From Armatimonadota bacterium (lineage in GTDB: Bacteria; Armatimonadota; Zipacnadia; Zipacnadales; FEN-943): a stretch of DNA of 5,591 nt. Below the pieces are notes generated by a model. It was given only the letters and a program-made list of their open reading frames with translations, was not told the origin of the DNA and did no database searches. Positions within the stretch are counted from its first letter, which is position 1. Each line of letters starts with the position of its first letter. The translations under genes were made by a program, and so were the position numbers. Of the stretch, positions 1 through 5,591 are shown piece after piece. Location of the stretch: assembly GCA_029777735.1 (NCBI GenBank), contig JAKORR010000697.1:1-5591 (forward strand), written 5' to 3'.

Positions 1-773
1 CAGAAGTCCACTAGTCGCAGTCGTACCACACCCGAAAACTGTCCTTCGCGTGGGTTCGCTATCGTCATCGCCAGGCTGGCCTTCTGGCCCGGTGCATACA
101 GGCCGTGCGGGTCATCCCAGCGCGCGGCCGTGATCGCCAGCAAGGAACTTTGCTTGATACCGACTGGTACCTCCTGTGGGCGCGTATGCAGATCCGCCCC
201 TTCGTGCACTATGATGTCATCCCAGGCTACCGTGGTCCCCCAGCCGCCGAGCAGCGCGAGCCCGCCCTTGCCAGACGCCTCAGGGTGGTAGGCTTCCGCC
301 ATCAGTCGGTCGTCGGCGAAAGCACAGATGCGGCTTCCCTGTAAGGCCACTCGCAAGCGGAAGTCGAAGGGGTCGTTGACGTAGGTCGTCCAGTTCGGGC
401 ATTCAGCCAGGACCTTCGGCCCGCCCTCCGCCTGCTCGTCACTGATCGCTAGGTGACCAAACTGGCGATTGACGGCCACGCGAAAGCGAGACTTCACCTG
501 TAGACCGGACCAGTGGCAGGTGGGGGCGTTGATGAGCCGGGCTTCGACCGTGACATCGTTCGCAAGCTCGCCGCGCCAGGCCACGATGGGGTTCGATCGC
601 TCGCTGACGACGTACAGCTGGCCGGCCCGGCACAGGAACTCACCGCCGGTCATTGTCCACCTGTCCCCGGGTAGTAAGCCGTCAGCGTAGTCGAAGGTCT
701 CGGACATCAGGCCGGCCGCGGCGGTCGTGGGAGTCCCTAGCAGGACCGCGTAGAGAAGGACAGCACACGCCAT
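1..773 (-). CDS. Secreted protein with LamG/DUF1080-like jelly-roll domain (3' end outside window)
   Basis: An open frame of 257 codons runs from the ATG at 773-771 off the left edge with no stop. Residues 1-20 form a signal peptide (hydrophobic AVLLYAVLLG, then TTAAAG), so the product is probably exported. Residues about 25-192 look like a concanavalin-type beta-sandwich: an opening FDYADGLLPGDRW, a middle FDFRLRVALQGSRICAFAD, and a closing GGLALLGGWGTTVAWDDIIVHE. This is the pattern of LamG or DUF1080 (3-keto-disaccharide hydrolase-like) domains, which bind or cleave glycans. A second, Ig-like segment begins near residue 205 (APGQKASLAMTIANP) and is cut off. The start is fixed by an in-frame TAA 27 bases upstream and a strong Shine-Dalgarno six bases away. 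It is divergent from the glycosidase-like gene at 932. The fold is inferred from pattern only; whether it is a lectin or an enzyme is open. Confidence 0.8.
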   Translation of the reverse strand, partial: MACAVLLYAVLLGTPTTAAAGLMSETFDYADGLLPGDRWTMTGGEFLCRAGQLYVVSERSNPIVAWRGELANDVTVEARLINAPTCHWSGLQVKSRFRVAVNRQFGHLAISDEQAEGGPKVLAECPNWTTYVNDPFDFRLRVALQGSRICAFADDRLMAEAYHPEASGKGGLALLGGWGTTVAWDDIIVHEGADLHTRPQEVPVGIKQSSLLAITAARWDDPHGLYAPGQKASLAMTIANPREGQFSGVVRLRLVDF

Positions 774-779
774 GATTCG

Positions 780-788
780 CCTTCCTCT
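780..788 (-). promoter_or_regulatory. Shine-Dalgarno of the left-edge minus-strand gene
   Basis: On the minus strand this reads AGAGGAAGG and lies six bases before the ATG at 773. It is a good match to the 16S anti-SD. Together with the upstream in-frame TAA it settles the start. Confidence 0.7.
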
Positions 789-802
789 CTTGGTGTGACG
801 AT

Positions 803-808
803 ATTATG
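803..808 (-). promoter_or_regulatory. Possible -10 box for the left-edge minus-strand gene
   Basis: The minus strand reads CATAAT, five of six matches to TATAAT, in the most AT-rich patch of the divergent intergenic region. Transcription would begin roughly 20-25 bases before the ATG and leave room for the Shine-Dalgarno. No good -35 hexamer lies at 16-18 bases; the nearest is a poor GGCACA. This is a weak call. Confidence 0.25.
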
Positions 809-871
809 CCTTAGATCCAGCCCTTTGTGCCACGCCCGAGGTCGCCTTGCGGATCTACCGGCATCCGAGTC

Positions 872-900
872 TTGACGTCTCACCCGGCACGGCCTATCCT
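872..900 (+). promoter_or_regulatory. Sigma70-like promoter for the plus-strand glycosidase-like gene
   Basis: TTGACG (872-877, five of six to the -35 consensus) is followed after exactly 17 bases by TATCCT (895-900, four of six to the -10). A transcript would start near 907 and carry a leader of about 25 bases before the GTG at 932. The promoter lies inside the N-terminal extension that a start at 827 would require, so it argues for the downstream start. Sigma70 rules may differ in this phylum, and such matches also arise by chance. Confidence 0.45.
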
Positions 901-920
901 CGCGCGAAGCGCCGCTACGC

Positions 921-926
921 GGGGGG
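921..926 (+). promoter_or_regulatory. Weak Shine-Dalgarno before GTG 932
   Basis: A run of six G (GGGGGG) lies five bases before the GTG at 932. It is only a partial anti-SD match, but it is the best in the region and is correctly spaced. It supports 932 over 827. Confidence 0.4.
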
Positions 927-931
927 ATTCA

Positions 932-2398
932 GTGCTCAAAGGTCTGTTCTTCAACCAAGACTGCACAGACTTCTTCTACAGCCGCGGGCCGGAACAAATG
1001 AACAGCGAAGCCGTGGACGCCTTCGTGGACAGACTGGCTTCCCTAGGCGTCACTGCTCTCCTGGTGAACACGAACGCCCAGCGCACGAATTACGCCAGCG
1101 AGGTATGGGAGCCACTGTGGACGGGCTACGACCCCACTGGGCCCGACGATCAGCCTGTGCTCAAGCACCAGCCGGCGGAGGGCGTTGCGGCGATGCGCCG
1201 GCTTTTGAATAACATGCTGGCGCTAGTTGCCAAAGATGTCGACTACCCCGCCAGGATGATCGCCCGTTGTCGCGTGCGCGGCGTGCAGGGCTGGATCAGT
1301 CTGCGCATGAACGACCTGCACGACGTGCATTTGCCCGACAGCCCGCTGCTCAGCACCTTCTGGAAACAGCACCCAGAGCTTCGCCGCGTGCCCTACCGCG
1401 ACTCGGGCTGGACAGATCGGGCCCTTGATTACGCTCACCCAGAGGTTCGTGACCACTACATGGTGCTGATCCGGGAGAGCCTGGCGCGTTTTGACCCCGA
1501 CGGTCTGGAACTCGACTTCATGCGCTTTGGCTACCATTTCGCCATCGGGCACGAGCGCGACGGGGGAGTGCTCCTAACGCGTTGGCTGAGCGAGGTACGC
1601 GATCTGGTGCTGGACTGGGAGAGGCGGCGCGGTCACCCCATCTCGCTGGGCGTGCGGGTGCCGGCCGATCCCATAACTTCGCGTGAGTTGGGCATGGACG
1701 CAGTGGTCTGGGCGCGCGAAGGACTCTGCGACCTGGTCGTGCCCACTCCTTTCTGGACGACCTGTGACTTCGACCTGCCGCTAGAGCTGTGGCGCGACTT
1801 GCTGGAGGGGACTTCCGCATCACTTGGGGGTGGGTTGGAGTGTCGCCTGCAACCCTATCCCGGGGCGCCTGCGCGACTGCTGAAGCCCGACGAGGCCCGG
1901 GGAGCTGCGACGCACGTTTGGGCAGCCGGCACGGATGTCCTGTACCTGTTCAATTACTTCGAAAGCGGTCACTTCGGAGGCTTGTGGACTGAACAGGACT
2001 ACACAGAGACGCTGCGGGCCATGGGTTCGTTGGACGGCCTGACTTCGCTGCCCAGGACGCACTGTGTGACCTTCCGCGACACGTCGGCGCCCGGCTATCC
2101 GGTGGCCTATTCACTGCCTGCAGAGGGACCAGTTTGCATCTTTCGCCTGCAGACAGGCCCCAGGCCTACGGGCGGCAAGGCTGAAGTCGTGTTGGGCTTG
2201 GAGATGCCCGAGGGCGCAAAGCCTCCGCGAGTGCGCGTCAATGCTCACTTGTGCGAGGAAGGGACACTTGCTGACCACAGTTTGCGCGTGCCTGTACCGC
2301 TGGAAGTCCTGCGGGACTGTATCACGGTGTTTGAGGTCGAGAGCGCGGGGCCGTCCTACCCGCGTATCATCTCTGTGGCTGTCACCTTCACGCCCTAG
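932..2398 (+). CDS. TIM-barrel glycosidase-like protein with DGLELDFMRF motif
   Basis: 488 residues from GTG 932 to TAG. The frame is open back to a GTG at 827, but the 35 extra residues are Arg/Pro-rich and do not look like a signal peptide, and the promoter at 872-900 lies within them. No signal peptide is present from 932, so a cytoplasmic location is likely. Segments look like barrel strands: VTALLVNTN (40-48), GWISLRMND (120-128), DGLELDFMRF (190-199), HPISLGVRVPAD (235-246), DLVVPTPFW (267-275) and DVLYLFNYF (335-343). The DGLELDFMRF strand resembles the DGIHFDDYFYP strand of GHL10/DUF187 glycosyl hydrolases. E193 and D195 are the obvious catalytic candidates, by inference. Residues about 385-488 form a C-terminal beta-rich domain. 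It converges on the propeller gene. A polysaccharide-related hydrolase is likely; the substrate is unknown. An internal start at ATG 998 is possible but would remove conserved-looking FFNQDCTDFFYSRG. Confidence 0.83.
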   Translation: MLKGLFFNQDCTDFFYSRGPEQMNSEAVDAFVDRLASLGVTALLVNTNAQRTNYASEVWEPLWTGYDPTGPDDQPVLKHQPAEGVAAMRRLLNNMLALVAKDVDYPARMIARCRVRGVQGWISLRMNDLHDVHLPDSPLLSTFWKQHPELRRVPYRDSGWTDRALDYAHPEVRDHYMVLIRESLARFDPDGLELDFMRFGYHFAIGHERDGGVLLTRWLSEVRDLVLDWERRRGHPISLGVRVPADPITSRELGMDAVVWAREGLCDLVVPTPFWTTCDFDLPLELWRDLLEGTSASLGGGLECRLQPYPGAPARLLKPDEARGAATHVWAAGTDVLYLFNYFESGHFGGLWTEQDYTETLRAMGSLDGLTSLPRTHCVTFRDTSAPGYPVAYSLPAEGPVCIFRLQTGPRPTGGKAEVVLGLEMPEGAKPPRVRVNAHLCEEGTLADHSLRVPVPLEVLRDCITVFEVESAGPSYPRIISVAVTFTP

Positions 2399-2413
2399 AG
2401 CCGACAGGCTTAG
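2395..2413. terminator. Hairpin spanning both stop codons of the convergent genes (possible bidirectional terminator)
   Basis: CTAGAGCC (2395-2402) and GGCTTAG (2407-2413) pair as seven base pairs with one bulged G around a GACA loop. The stem contains the TAG of the plus gene (2396-2398) and the TAA (2410-2412) that ends the interrupted minus gene. No T-tract follows on either side, so an intrinsic terminator is not convincing, but the position between convergent genes fits. Confidence 0.25.
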
Positions 2414-2724
2414 CCCCACGGGCGGATCTCGGCGGCTGCTGAATAGGCGCCGATACCTACCGTGTCCACCGGACCTTCGAAGCCTGGCCCGCCAGCTCCT
2501 ACGTAACCTCGGCTTACTCCAGACCGCTCCGGGCTTACCCAGAAGGAGTACAAGCTGCCCCCGCGCAGGTGGAAGCGGAACCTCAGAGGCTTGCTCGCCA
2601 GACTCGACAGGTCCTCCACGCCATGCCAGCCCACGCCTCTGATAGTGCTGTCGGCGCTGATGGGTGCGCAATTCTCGCGTGTGAAGGGCTCCACAGGCTG
2701 CCCGTTTTCGTCCAGGATTTCGAC
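2410..2724 (-). pseudogene. In-frame 3' continuation of the beta-propeller gene beyond a TGA
   Basis: After the TGA at 2727-2725 the same frame continues for 104 codons to a TAA at 2412-2410. It reads VEILDENGQPVEPFTREN, then a C-terminal beta domain (LRFRFHLRGGSLYSFWVS) and a GYVGAGGPGF segment. From memory of related proteins, GGEL-(Arg)-VE-LD-NG joins exactly here, so the TGA replaces a sense codon, most simply CGA to TGA. No frameshift is seen and the sequence still looks selected. Without this stretch 326 bp would separate the convergent genes; with it the gap is 11 bp, typical of intact neighbours. It is either a recent nonsense mutation, a sequencing or assembly error, or stop-codon readthrough. 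It has no start or Shine-Dalgarno of its own that I would trust. Confidence 0.8.
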
Positions 2725-4080
2725 TCAGAGCTCGCCACCCTTAGCTGCAACATTGACGAAGAGGTACTTACCGCTGAAGCACACTGGACGCGTGGTCAGG
2801 CTGCCCCACTTGTTTCCAGCGTCCAAGGAGGCAAAACCATCCCGCCGCAACACAGCCAAGCCAGTGCACGACACGCCCGACTTGGCGGAACCTGGCACGC
2901 CCGCCCGTCCACTGACGTAGAAGTACAGCTTATCGCCCACGACTAGGCAGCATCCGCCTGCAGACTGTACGTTGCCCCAGTTCCAGTCGCCGTAGCGCTC
3001 CGAGACGGGTATGAAGGCCTCGCGCGATGGCCGGTCCCAGTGAAAGCCGTCGCGGCTGAAGCCCACCAGCACCTCGTTAGGCTTGGCGCGATCGGGCGGC
3101 TGCCCACGCCAAAGGCTGAACAGCCCCAGCAGTACGCTCTCATAGGCCACACAGTCCAAGTTGTATAGTTCGCATGGGATGTCGAGGTCCGGGCGCCGAG
3201 GGTCCAGGTCATCGGCGCCCACCCACAATGGTGGTTCGCCGCTCTTCCACCGAGCGTCGGCTGCCAGGTCCGCGGTCTCCCAGTATCGCCGGCAGCGTCC
3301 TACGCCGCCGGCAGGTAAGTACTCGCGCAAACTGTATACCCACACGCGGCGGAAGGGATTCCAGAAGACGGTCGTGCGGTCGCCGCAGGGCCCAGTACGA
3401 GCCACTGGCCTGCCCCAGTGAATGCCGTCGTCCGAGAAAAAGACCGACAGAGCACCCGCGCCCTCGGGGTATGAGTACACCACCATCTTGTAGCGGCGTC
3501 GAGGGTCCTTCTCCTCCAGGTCCAGCCACACGGTGGCTGAGTCGCGGCCCGTGGTGTCAACGATGTTGGTGCCGCCTGGCACAACATCCAGCACGGGCTT
3601 CTCCCAGTGCACCCCATCGCGCGAGAAAGCATAGCAAGTGGATTTGATATAGCCGCCCATATACCACATCTTGAAGAGGTGCTCGGCTGGATCGTAGAAC
3701 ACGCCGTCACTGAAGACCATGGCCGTCGGCCCGTCCGCCTGCTCCCAGGGTTGGTCGGGCTTCAACACCGGGTTGTCGGTGTAGTACTTGGCTGCGTGAA
3801 ACACACGGCGCAGTGTCGTAGTCTCCACGAGGAAGTTGTCCACCAGCAACTGGCGGCCCACGTCGATGGGGATTACCGACGGGGGAGAGGCGACGTGTGG
3901 GGGCAAGGGCATCGGCTGGCGTGAGAGCTGCACGTCGCGCGGTGGCCAGGGGGAAGGCAGACGGATACCGTTGCACAGAGTCTCCTGGTCCGACATGGCG
4001 ATACCCTCCCCGGCAAGCAACAGGGCGCCGATGAGCAGTCCCAAAGTGCACCCCAGCGGCCCTCGGTTTGACCAACGCAC
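2725..4080 (-). CDS. Secreted five-bladed beta-propeller glycosidase-like protein (GH32/GH43-like), cut short by in-frame TGA
   Basis: 451 residues from GTG 4080 to TGA. The start has a strong Shine-Dalgarno. Residues 1-28 form a signal peptide (LGLLIGALLLAGEGIA), so it is exported. After a Pro-rich linker (41-68), the propeller begins with IDVGRQLLVDNFLVE (72-86), NPVLKPDQPWE (103-113) and GVFYDPAEHLFKMWYM (126-141). Three repeated blade motifs of the type S-x-D-G-x-H-W lie at 153-159, 216-222 and 342-348, resembling Asp-boxes. LRRDGFASLDAG (411-422) and RPVCFSGKYLFVNV (431-444) lead into a C-terminal beta domain that the TGA truncates after GGEL. The fold is that of the arabinanase/levansucrase/invertase superfamily. 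Catalytic acids cannot be assigned by eye; D130 in FYDP and D179 are candidates. It lies 86 bp after the 'asparagine synthetase B' gene on the same strand, probably in the same transcript. The truncated protein may be unstable because it lacks 104 residues. Confidence 0.85.
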   Translation of the reverse strand: MRWSNRGPLGCTLGLLIGALLLAGEGIAMSDQETLCNGIRLPSPWPPRDVQLSRQPMPLPPHVASPPSVIPIDVGRQLLVDNFLVETTTLRRVFHAAKYYTDNPVLKPDQPWEQADGPTAMVFSDGVFYDPAEHLFKMWYMGGYIKSTCYAFSRDGVHWEKPVLDVVPGGTNIVDTTGRDSATVWLDLEEKDPRRRYKMVVYSYPEGAGALSVFFSDDGIHWGRPVARTGPCGDRTTVFWNPFRRVWVYSLREYLPAGGVGRCRRYWETADLAADARWKSGEPPLWVGADDLDPRRPDLDIPCELYNLDCVAYESVLLGLFSLWRGQPPDRAKPNEVLVGFSRDGFHWDRPSREAFIPVSERYGDWNWGNVQSAGGCCLVVGDKLYFYVSGRAGVPGSAKSGVSCTGLAVLRRDGFASLDAGNKWGSLTTRPVCFSGKYLFVNVAAKGGEL

Positions 4081-4087
4081 GGCACAG

Positions 4088-4097
4088 CCCCCTTCCT
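4088..4097 (-). promoter_or_regulatory. Shine-Dalgarno of the beta-propeller gene
   Basis: The minus strand reads AGGAAGGGGG, ending seven bases before the GTG at 4080. It supports this GTG even though a TTG or ATG would be commoner upstream of a signal peptide. Confidence 0.6.
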
Positions 4098-4136
4098 GCT
4101 GCCCGCAGTCGCCGCAAGCCTCTGAGCTGGCGCCTT

Positions 4137-4163
4137 CGCCGGTGGCCTTTGCTCAAACCGGCG
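4137..4163 (-). other. Inverted repeat just after the stop of the 442-residue gene
   Basis: CGCCGGT (4137-4143) and ACCGGCG (4157-4163) pair perfectly around a 13-base loop, four bases beyond the TGA of the upstream gene and about 57 bases before the next start. TGGCGCC (4128-4134) and GGCGCCA (4160-4166) offer a competing stem. No T-run follows, so an attenuator or mRNA-stability element is as likely as a terminator, and chance pairing in GC-rich DNA is possible. Confidence 0.25.
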
Positions 4164-4166
4164 CCA

Positions 4167-5495
4167 TCAGGTCTTGCGCTGGCGCACCTTGGCCGCGGGG
4201 AAGAGAATGTTGTTGAGTATCAGCCTGTAGCCGGGCGAATGCTTGTGCAGACTCAAGTCCGTGGGCGGCTCACCGACTAGATGCGCGTAGTCCTCGGGAT
4301 CGTGACCGGCGTAAAAGGTGAAGGTGCCCTTGCCGTAGTCGCCGTGGATGTATTTGACTTTGTCCTCGCCCGGAAAATCGCCCAACACGATGAGTGTGTC
4401 CTTGAGAGCCGATCGTCGGAAGGCCGAGGTCTGCCCCAAGAAGTCCAGCACGAGGTTCGTATGACACTGCACCAGCATCGTGCAGATGGGGTCTTGCTTG
4501 GCCGAGAACTCAAACAGCTCGAAAGTCTCGCCGCGCGACGAGACCCCAGGGTTGGGCGGCTGCACGTCGATGTCCGCGATCTCACTGGCTGCCGCGTTCT
4601 GCTCGATCCTAAAGTCGCGAAAGGCAAAGGTGCTACTGAAATCCAGCCTGCGGTTGGCGTTGGGATCTGCGGGTGTACCGTCGATCTGGGCCGGGACGAT
4701 GTCGATCCCACGCGCGGCCAGAGCCACATCCAGGCTGTCGGCGGCCAGGCACATGGCGAACAGGAACCCCCCGGCCTGCGTCCATTCCGCGATGCGCGTG
4801 GCTACCGCCGCCTTCAGGGCTTGGACGGAGGGAAAACCCAGGTCCGCCGCAGTCTGCCGGGCGGTCAGGGTCATCTGCTGGTACCACGGCTCGTGGCCAA
4901 AGTTTGCCCAGAACTTCCCAAATTGCCCCGTGAAGTCCTCGTGATGAAGATGCAACCACTCGAAGCGACTCAGGACACCTGACAAGATCTCCCTGTCCCA
5001 AACCTTCTCGTAAGGTACTTGGGCGTAGGTAAGGGCCAGCGTGACTGCGTCGTCCCAGGGCTCCTTGTCGGGTGGAATGTACACCGCGATGCGCGGCGCC
5101 CGCGTCAGTACCAGGCGCTCCATGTTGCCCGCGGCGATGGTGTTATAGATGCCACCGACTTGCGCGTTGCCCACTGCCTCACAGGCCACACCCAGCTCGC
5201 CTGCTCGCCCGTGCACATCGGGCAGGTCGGGCACCAGGAAGGAACCGCCGCGGTAGTTCAAGAGCCACTCGCATTGGTAGCCCCGGGGGGCGTCGAGGCA
5301 CCAGTACGCCAACCCGTAGGCGCGCAGGTGATCCGTCTGGGCCCTGTCCATGGGCACCAGTAACCATCCTCCCTGCACGTCCTGTGTGGTGCCCAGAGCA
5401 ACAGTCGCCCCGACGAGTAGCCCCAGGACCTGCCTACGCCAACCGGCTCCTGGGCTCCTGGGCTTGAGGGTTCGTGAGTAATCGAGCGTGCTCAA
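4167..5495 (-). CDS. Conserved exported protein of the family labelled 'asparagine synthetase B'
   Basis: 442 residues from TTG 5495 to TGA. The N-terminus has a long basic region and a hydrophobic stretch (VLGLLVGATVALG, 23-35), a plausible signal; RR at 20-21 in WRRQVL loosely resembles a Tat motif. The mature part opens WLLVPMDRAQTDHLRAYGLAYW (44-65) and LLNYRGGSF (78-86), then PPDKEPWDDAVTLALTYA (141-158), LHLHHEDFTGQFGKF (181-195), GGFLFAMC (242-249), KYIHGDYGKGTFTF (381-394), GHDPEDYAHLVG (397-408) and PTDLSLHKHSPGYRL (411-425). I recognise this as the roughly 400-residue protein annotated 'asparagine synthetase B' in Bacteroidota/Ignavibacteria genomes. It lacks the N-terminal Cys and the PP-loop of true AsnB. 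GGFLFAMC resembles the nucleophile elbow of class I GATase/DJ-1-like folds, so C249, H398 and E401 may be functional, by inference. Its start overlaps the stop of the upstream gene. Function unknown. Confidence 0.88.
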   Translation of the reverse strand: MSTLDYSRTLKPRSPGAGWRRQVLGLLVGATVALGTTQDVQGGWLLVPMDRAQTDHLRAYGLAYWCLDAPRGYQCEWLLNYRGGSFLVPDLPDVHGRAGELGVACEAVGNAQVGGIYNTIAAGNMERLVLTRAPRIAVYIPPDKEPWDDAVTLALTYAQVPYEKVWDREILSGVLSRFEWLHLHHEDFTGQFGKFWANFGHEPWYQQMTLTARQTAADLGFPSVQALKAAVATRIAEWTQAGGFLFAMCLAADSLDVALAARGIDIVPAQIDGTPADPNANRRLDFSSTFAFRDFRIEQNAAASEIADIDVQPPNPGVSSRGETFELFEFSAKQDPICTMLVQCHTNLVLDFLGQTSAFRRSALKDTLIVLGDFPGEDKVKYIHGDYGKGTFTFYAGHDPEDYAHLVGEPPTDLSLHKHSPGYRLILNNILFPAAKVRQRKT

Positions 5496-5591
5496 AACTG
5501 CGGCTTCGAGCCTCCTTTTGCCGTGCTGTGGTCTCCCAGAATCTCAGCGTAGGTTGTGCCCATCGCCATTGCTGGCCAGGGCACTGTCTGC
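5492..5591 (-). CDS. C-terminal end of an upstream minus-strand gene, partial
   Basis: A frame open from the right edge gives 32 codons (QTVPWPAMAMGTTYAEIL, then GDHSTAKGGSKPQF) and a TGA at 5494-5492. That TGA overlaps the TTG start of the next gene as TTGA, the usual sign of translational coupling in an operon. I do not recognise the protein from this tail. It could instead be a short peptide starting at an ATG (5567 or 5561) or GTG near the edge, but the compact overlap favours the end of a larger gene. Confidence 0.5.
   Translation of the reverse strand, partial: QTVPWPAMAMGTTYAEILGDHSTAKGGSKPQF
5511..5517 (-). promoter_or_regulatory. Shine-Dalgarno inside the upstream gene, 15 bases before TTG 5495
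   Basis: The minus strand reads AAGGAGG, a perfect seven-base anti-SD match, but it ends 15 bases before the TTG. No ATG, GTG or TTG in frame lies closer; the frame is closed by a TGA further upstream. The unusual spacing and weak start codon fit reinitiation by ribosomes finishing the upstream gene. Confidence 0.5.

Noticed and set aside
105..690. Short ORFs on both strands in the first 700 bases
   Set aside because: The open minus frame 1-773 has a signal peptide, SD and beta-sandwich pattern and explains the region better.
2111..2671. Minus-strand ORF of 186 codons across the convergent junction
   Set aside because: It overlaps the end of the plus gene and the 3' continuation of the propeller gene in another frame. 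Its Arg-rich composition is that of a shadow frame.
2725..2727. Selenocysteine or TGA reassigned to a sense codon
   Set aside because: The family position is expected to be Arg rather than Cys, I see no convincing SECIS-like hairpin downstream, and TGA acts as a normal stop at 4167-4169 and 5492-5494.
2569..2946. Plus-strand ORFs in the gap downstream of the plus gene
   Set aside because: They are antisense to the propeller gene and its post-TGA continuation, with no SD or family pattern.
3174..3647. Plus-strand ORF of 157 codons
   Set aside because: It is antisense to the propeller coding frame and is low-complexity Arg/Pro/Ser-rich.
4281..4982. Long plus-strand ORF of 233 codons
   Set aside because: It lies entirely antisense to the strongly conserved 442-residue gene and shows no recognisable domain; it is a GC-rich shadow.
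5432..5437. Tat export motif in the 442-residue protein
   Set aside because: WRRQVL has the twin Arg but lacks most of the S-R-R-x-F-L-K consensus; an ordinary Sec signal is equally plausible.

Overview
The window is GC-rich and contains dense bacterial coding sequence. It looks like chromosomal DNA from a carbohydrate-degrading, probably uncultured bacterium. The protein families recognisable by eye are a DGLELDFMRF-type glycosidase-like protein, a GH32/GH43-like beta-propeller with a GGPGF tail, and the conserved protein usually labelled 'asparagine synthetase B'. They are most familiar from Planctomycetota, Armatimonadota, Verrucomicrobiota/Lentisphaerota, Bacteroidota/Ignavibacteria and allied candidate phyla. 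No rRNA, tRNA, CRISPR array or mobile element was seen, so the assignment is tentative.

Layout from left to right: (1) 1-773, minus strand, the 5' part of a secreted protein with a LamG/DUF1080-like jelly-roll domain, running off the left edge. (2) 774-931, a divergent intergenic region with a good Shine-Dalgarno for the minus gene and a sigma70-like promoter (872-900) for the plus gene. (3) 932-2398, plus strand, a cytoplasmic-looking TIM-barrel glycosidase-like protein; the promoter argues for the GTG at 932 and against the upstream GTG at 827. (4) 2410-4080, minus strand, a secreted beta-propeller glycosidase-like gene interrupted by one in-frame TGA (2725-2727). The part before the stop (2725-4080) encodes 451 residues. 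The part after it (2410-2724) keeps frame and a family-like C-terminal sequence down to a TAA 11 bp from the convergent gene. (5) 4167-5495, minus strand, the 'asparagine synthetase B'-labelled conserved exported protein, which shows none of the asparagine synthetase features I would expect. (6) 5492-5591, minus strand, the last 32 codons of an upstream gene whose stop overlaps the TTG start of (5) in a TTGA junction.

The three right-hand minus genes (6, 5 and 4) read as one operon: a 4-nt coupled overlap, then an 86-bp gap, then the propeller gene. Three of the four better-resolved products look like glycan binders or hydrolases, and three of them carry export signals. This suggests a polysaccharide-handling neighbourhood, but no substrate can be read from the sequence.

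The best leads are the in-frame TGA in an otherwise intact gene, the TTGA start/stop overlap with a Shine-Dalgarno set 15 nt back, and two partial edge genes that closed-ORF calling would miss. I saw no convincing new defence, recoding or RNA system.
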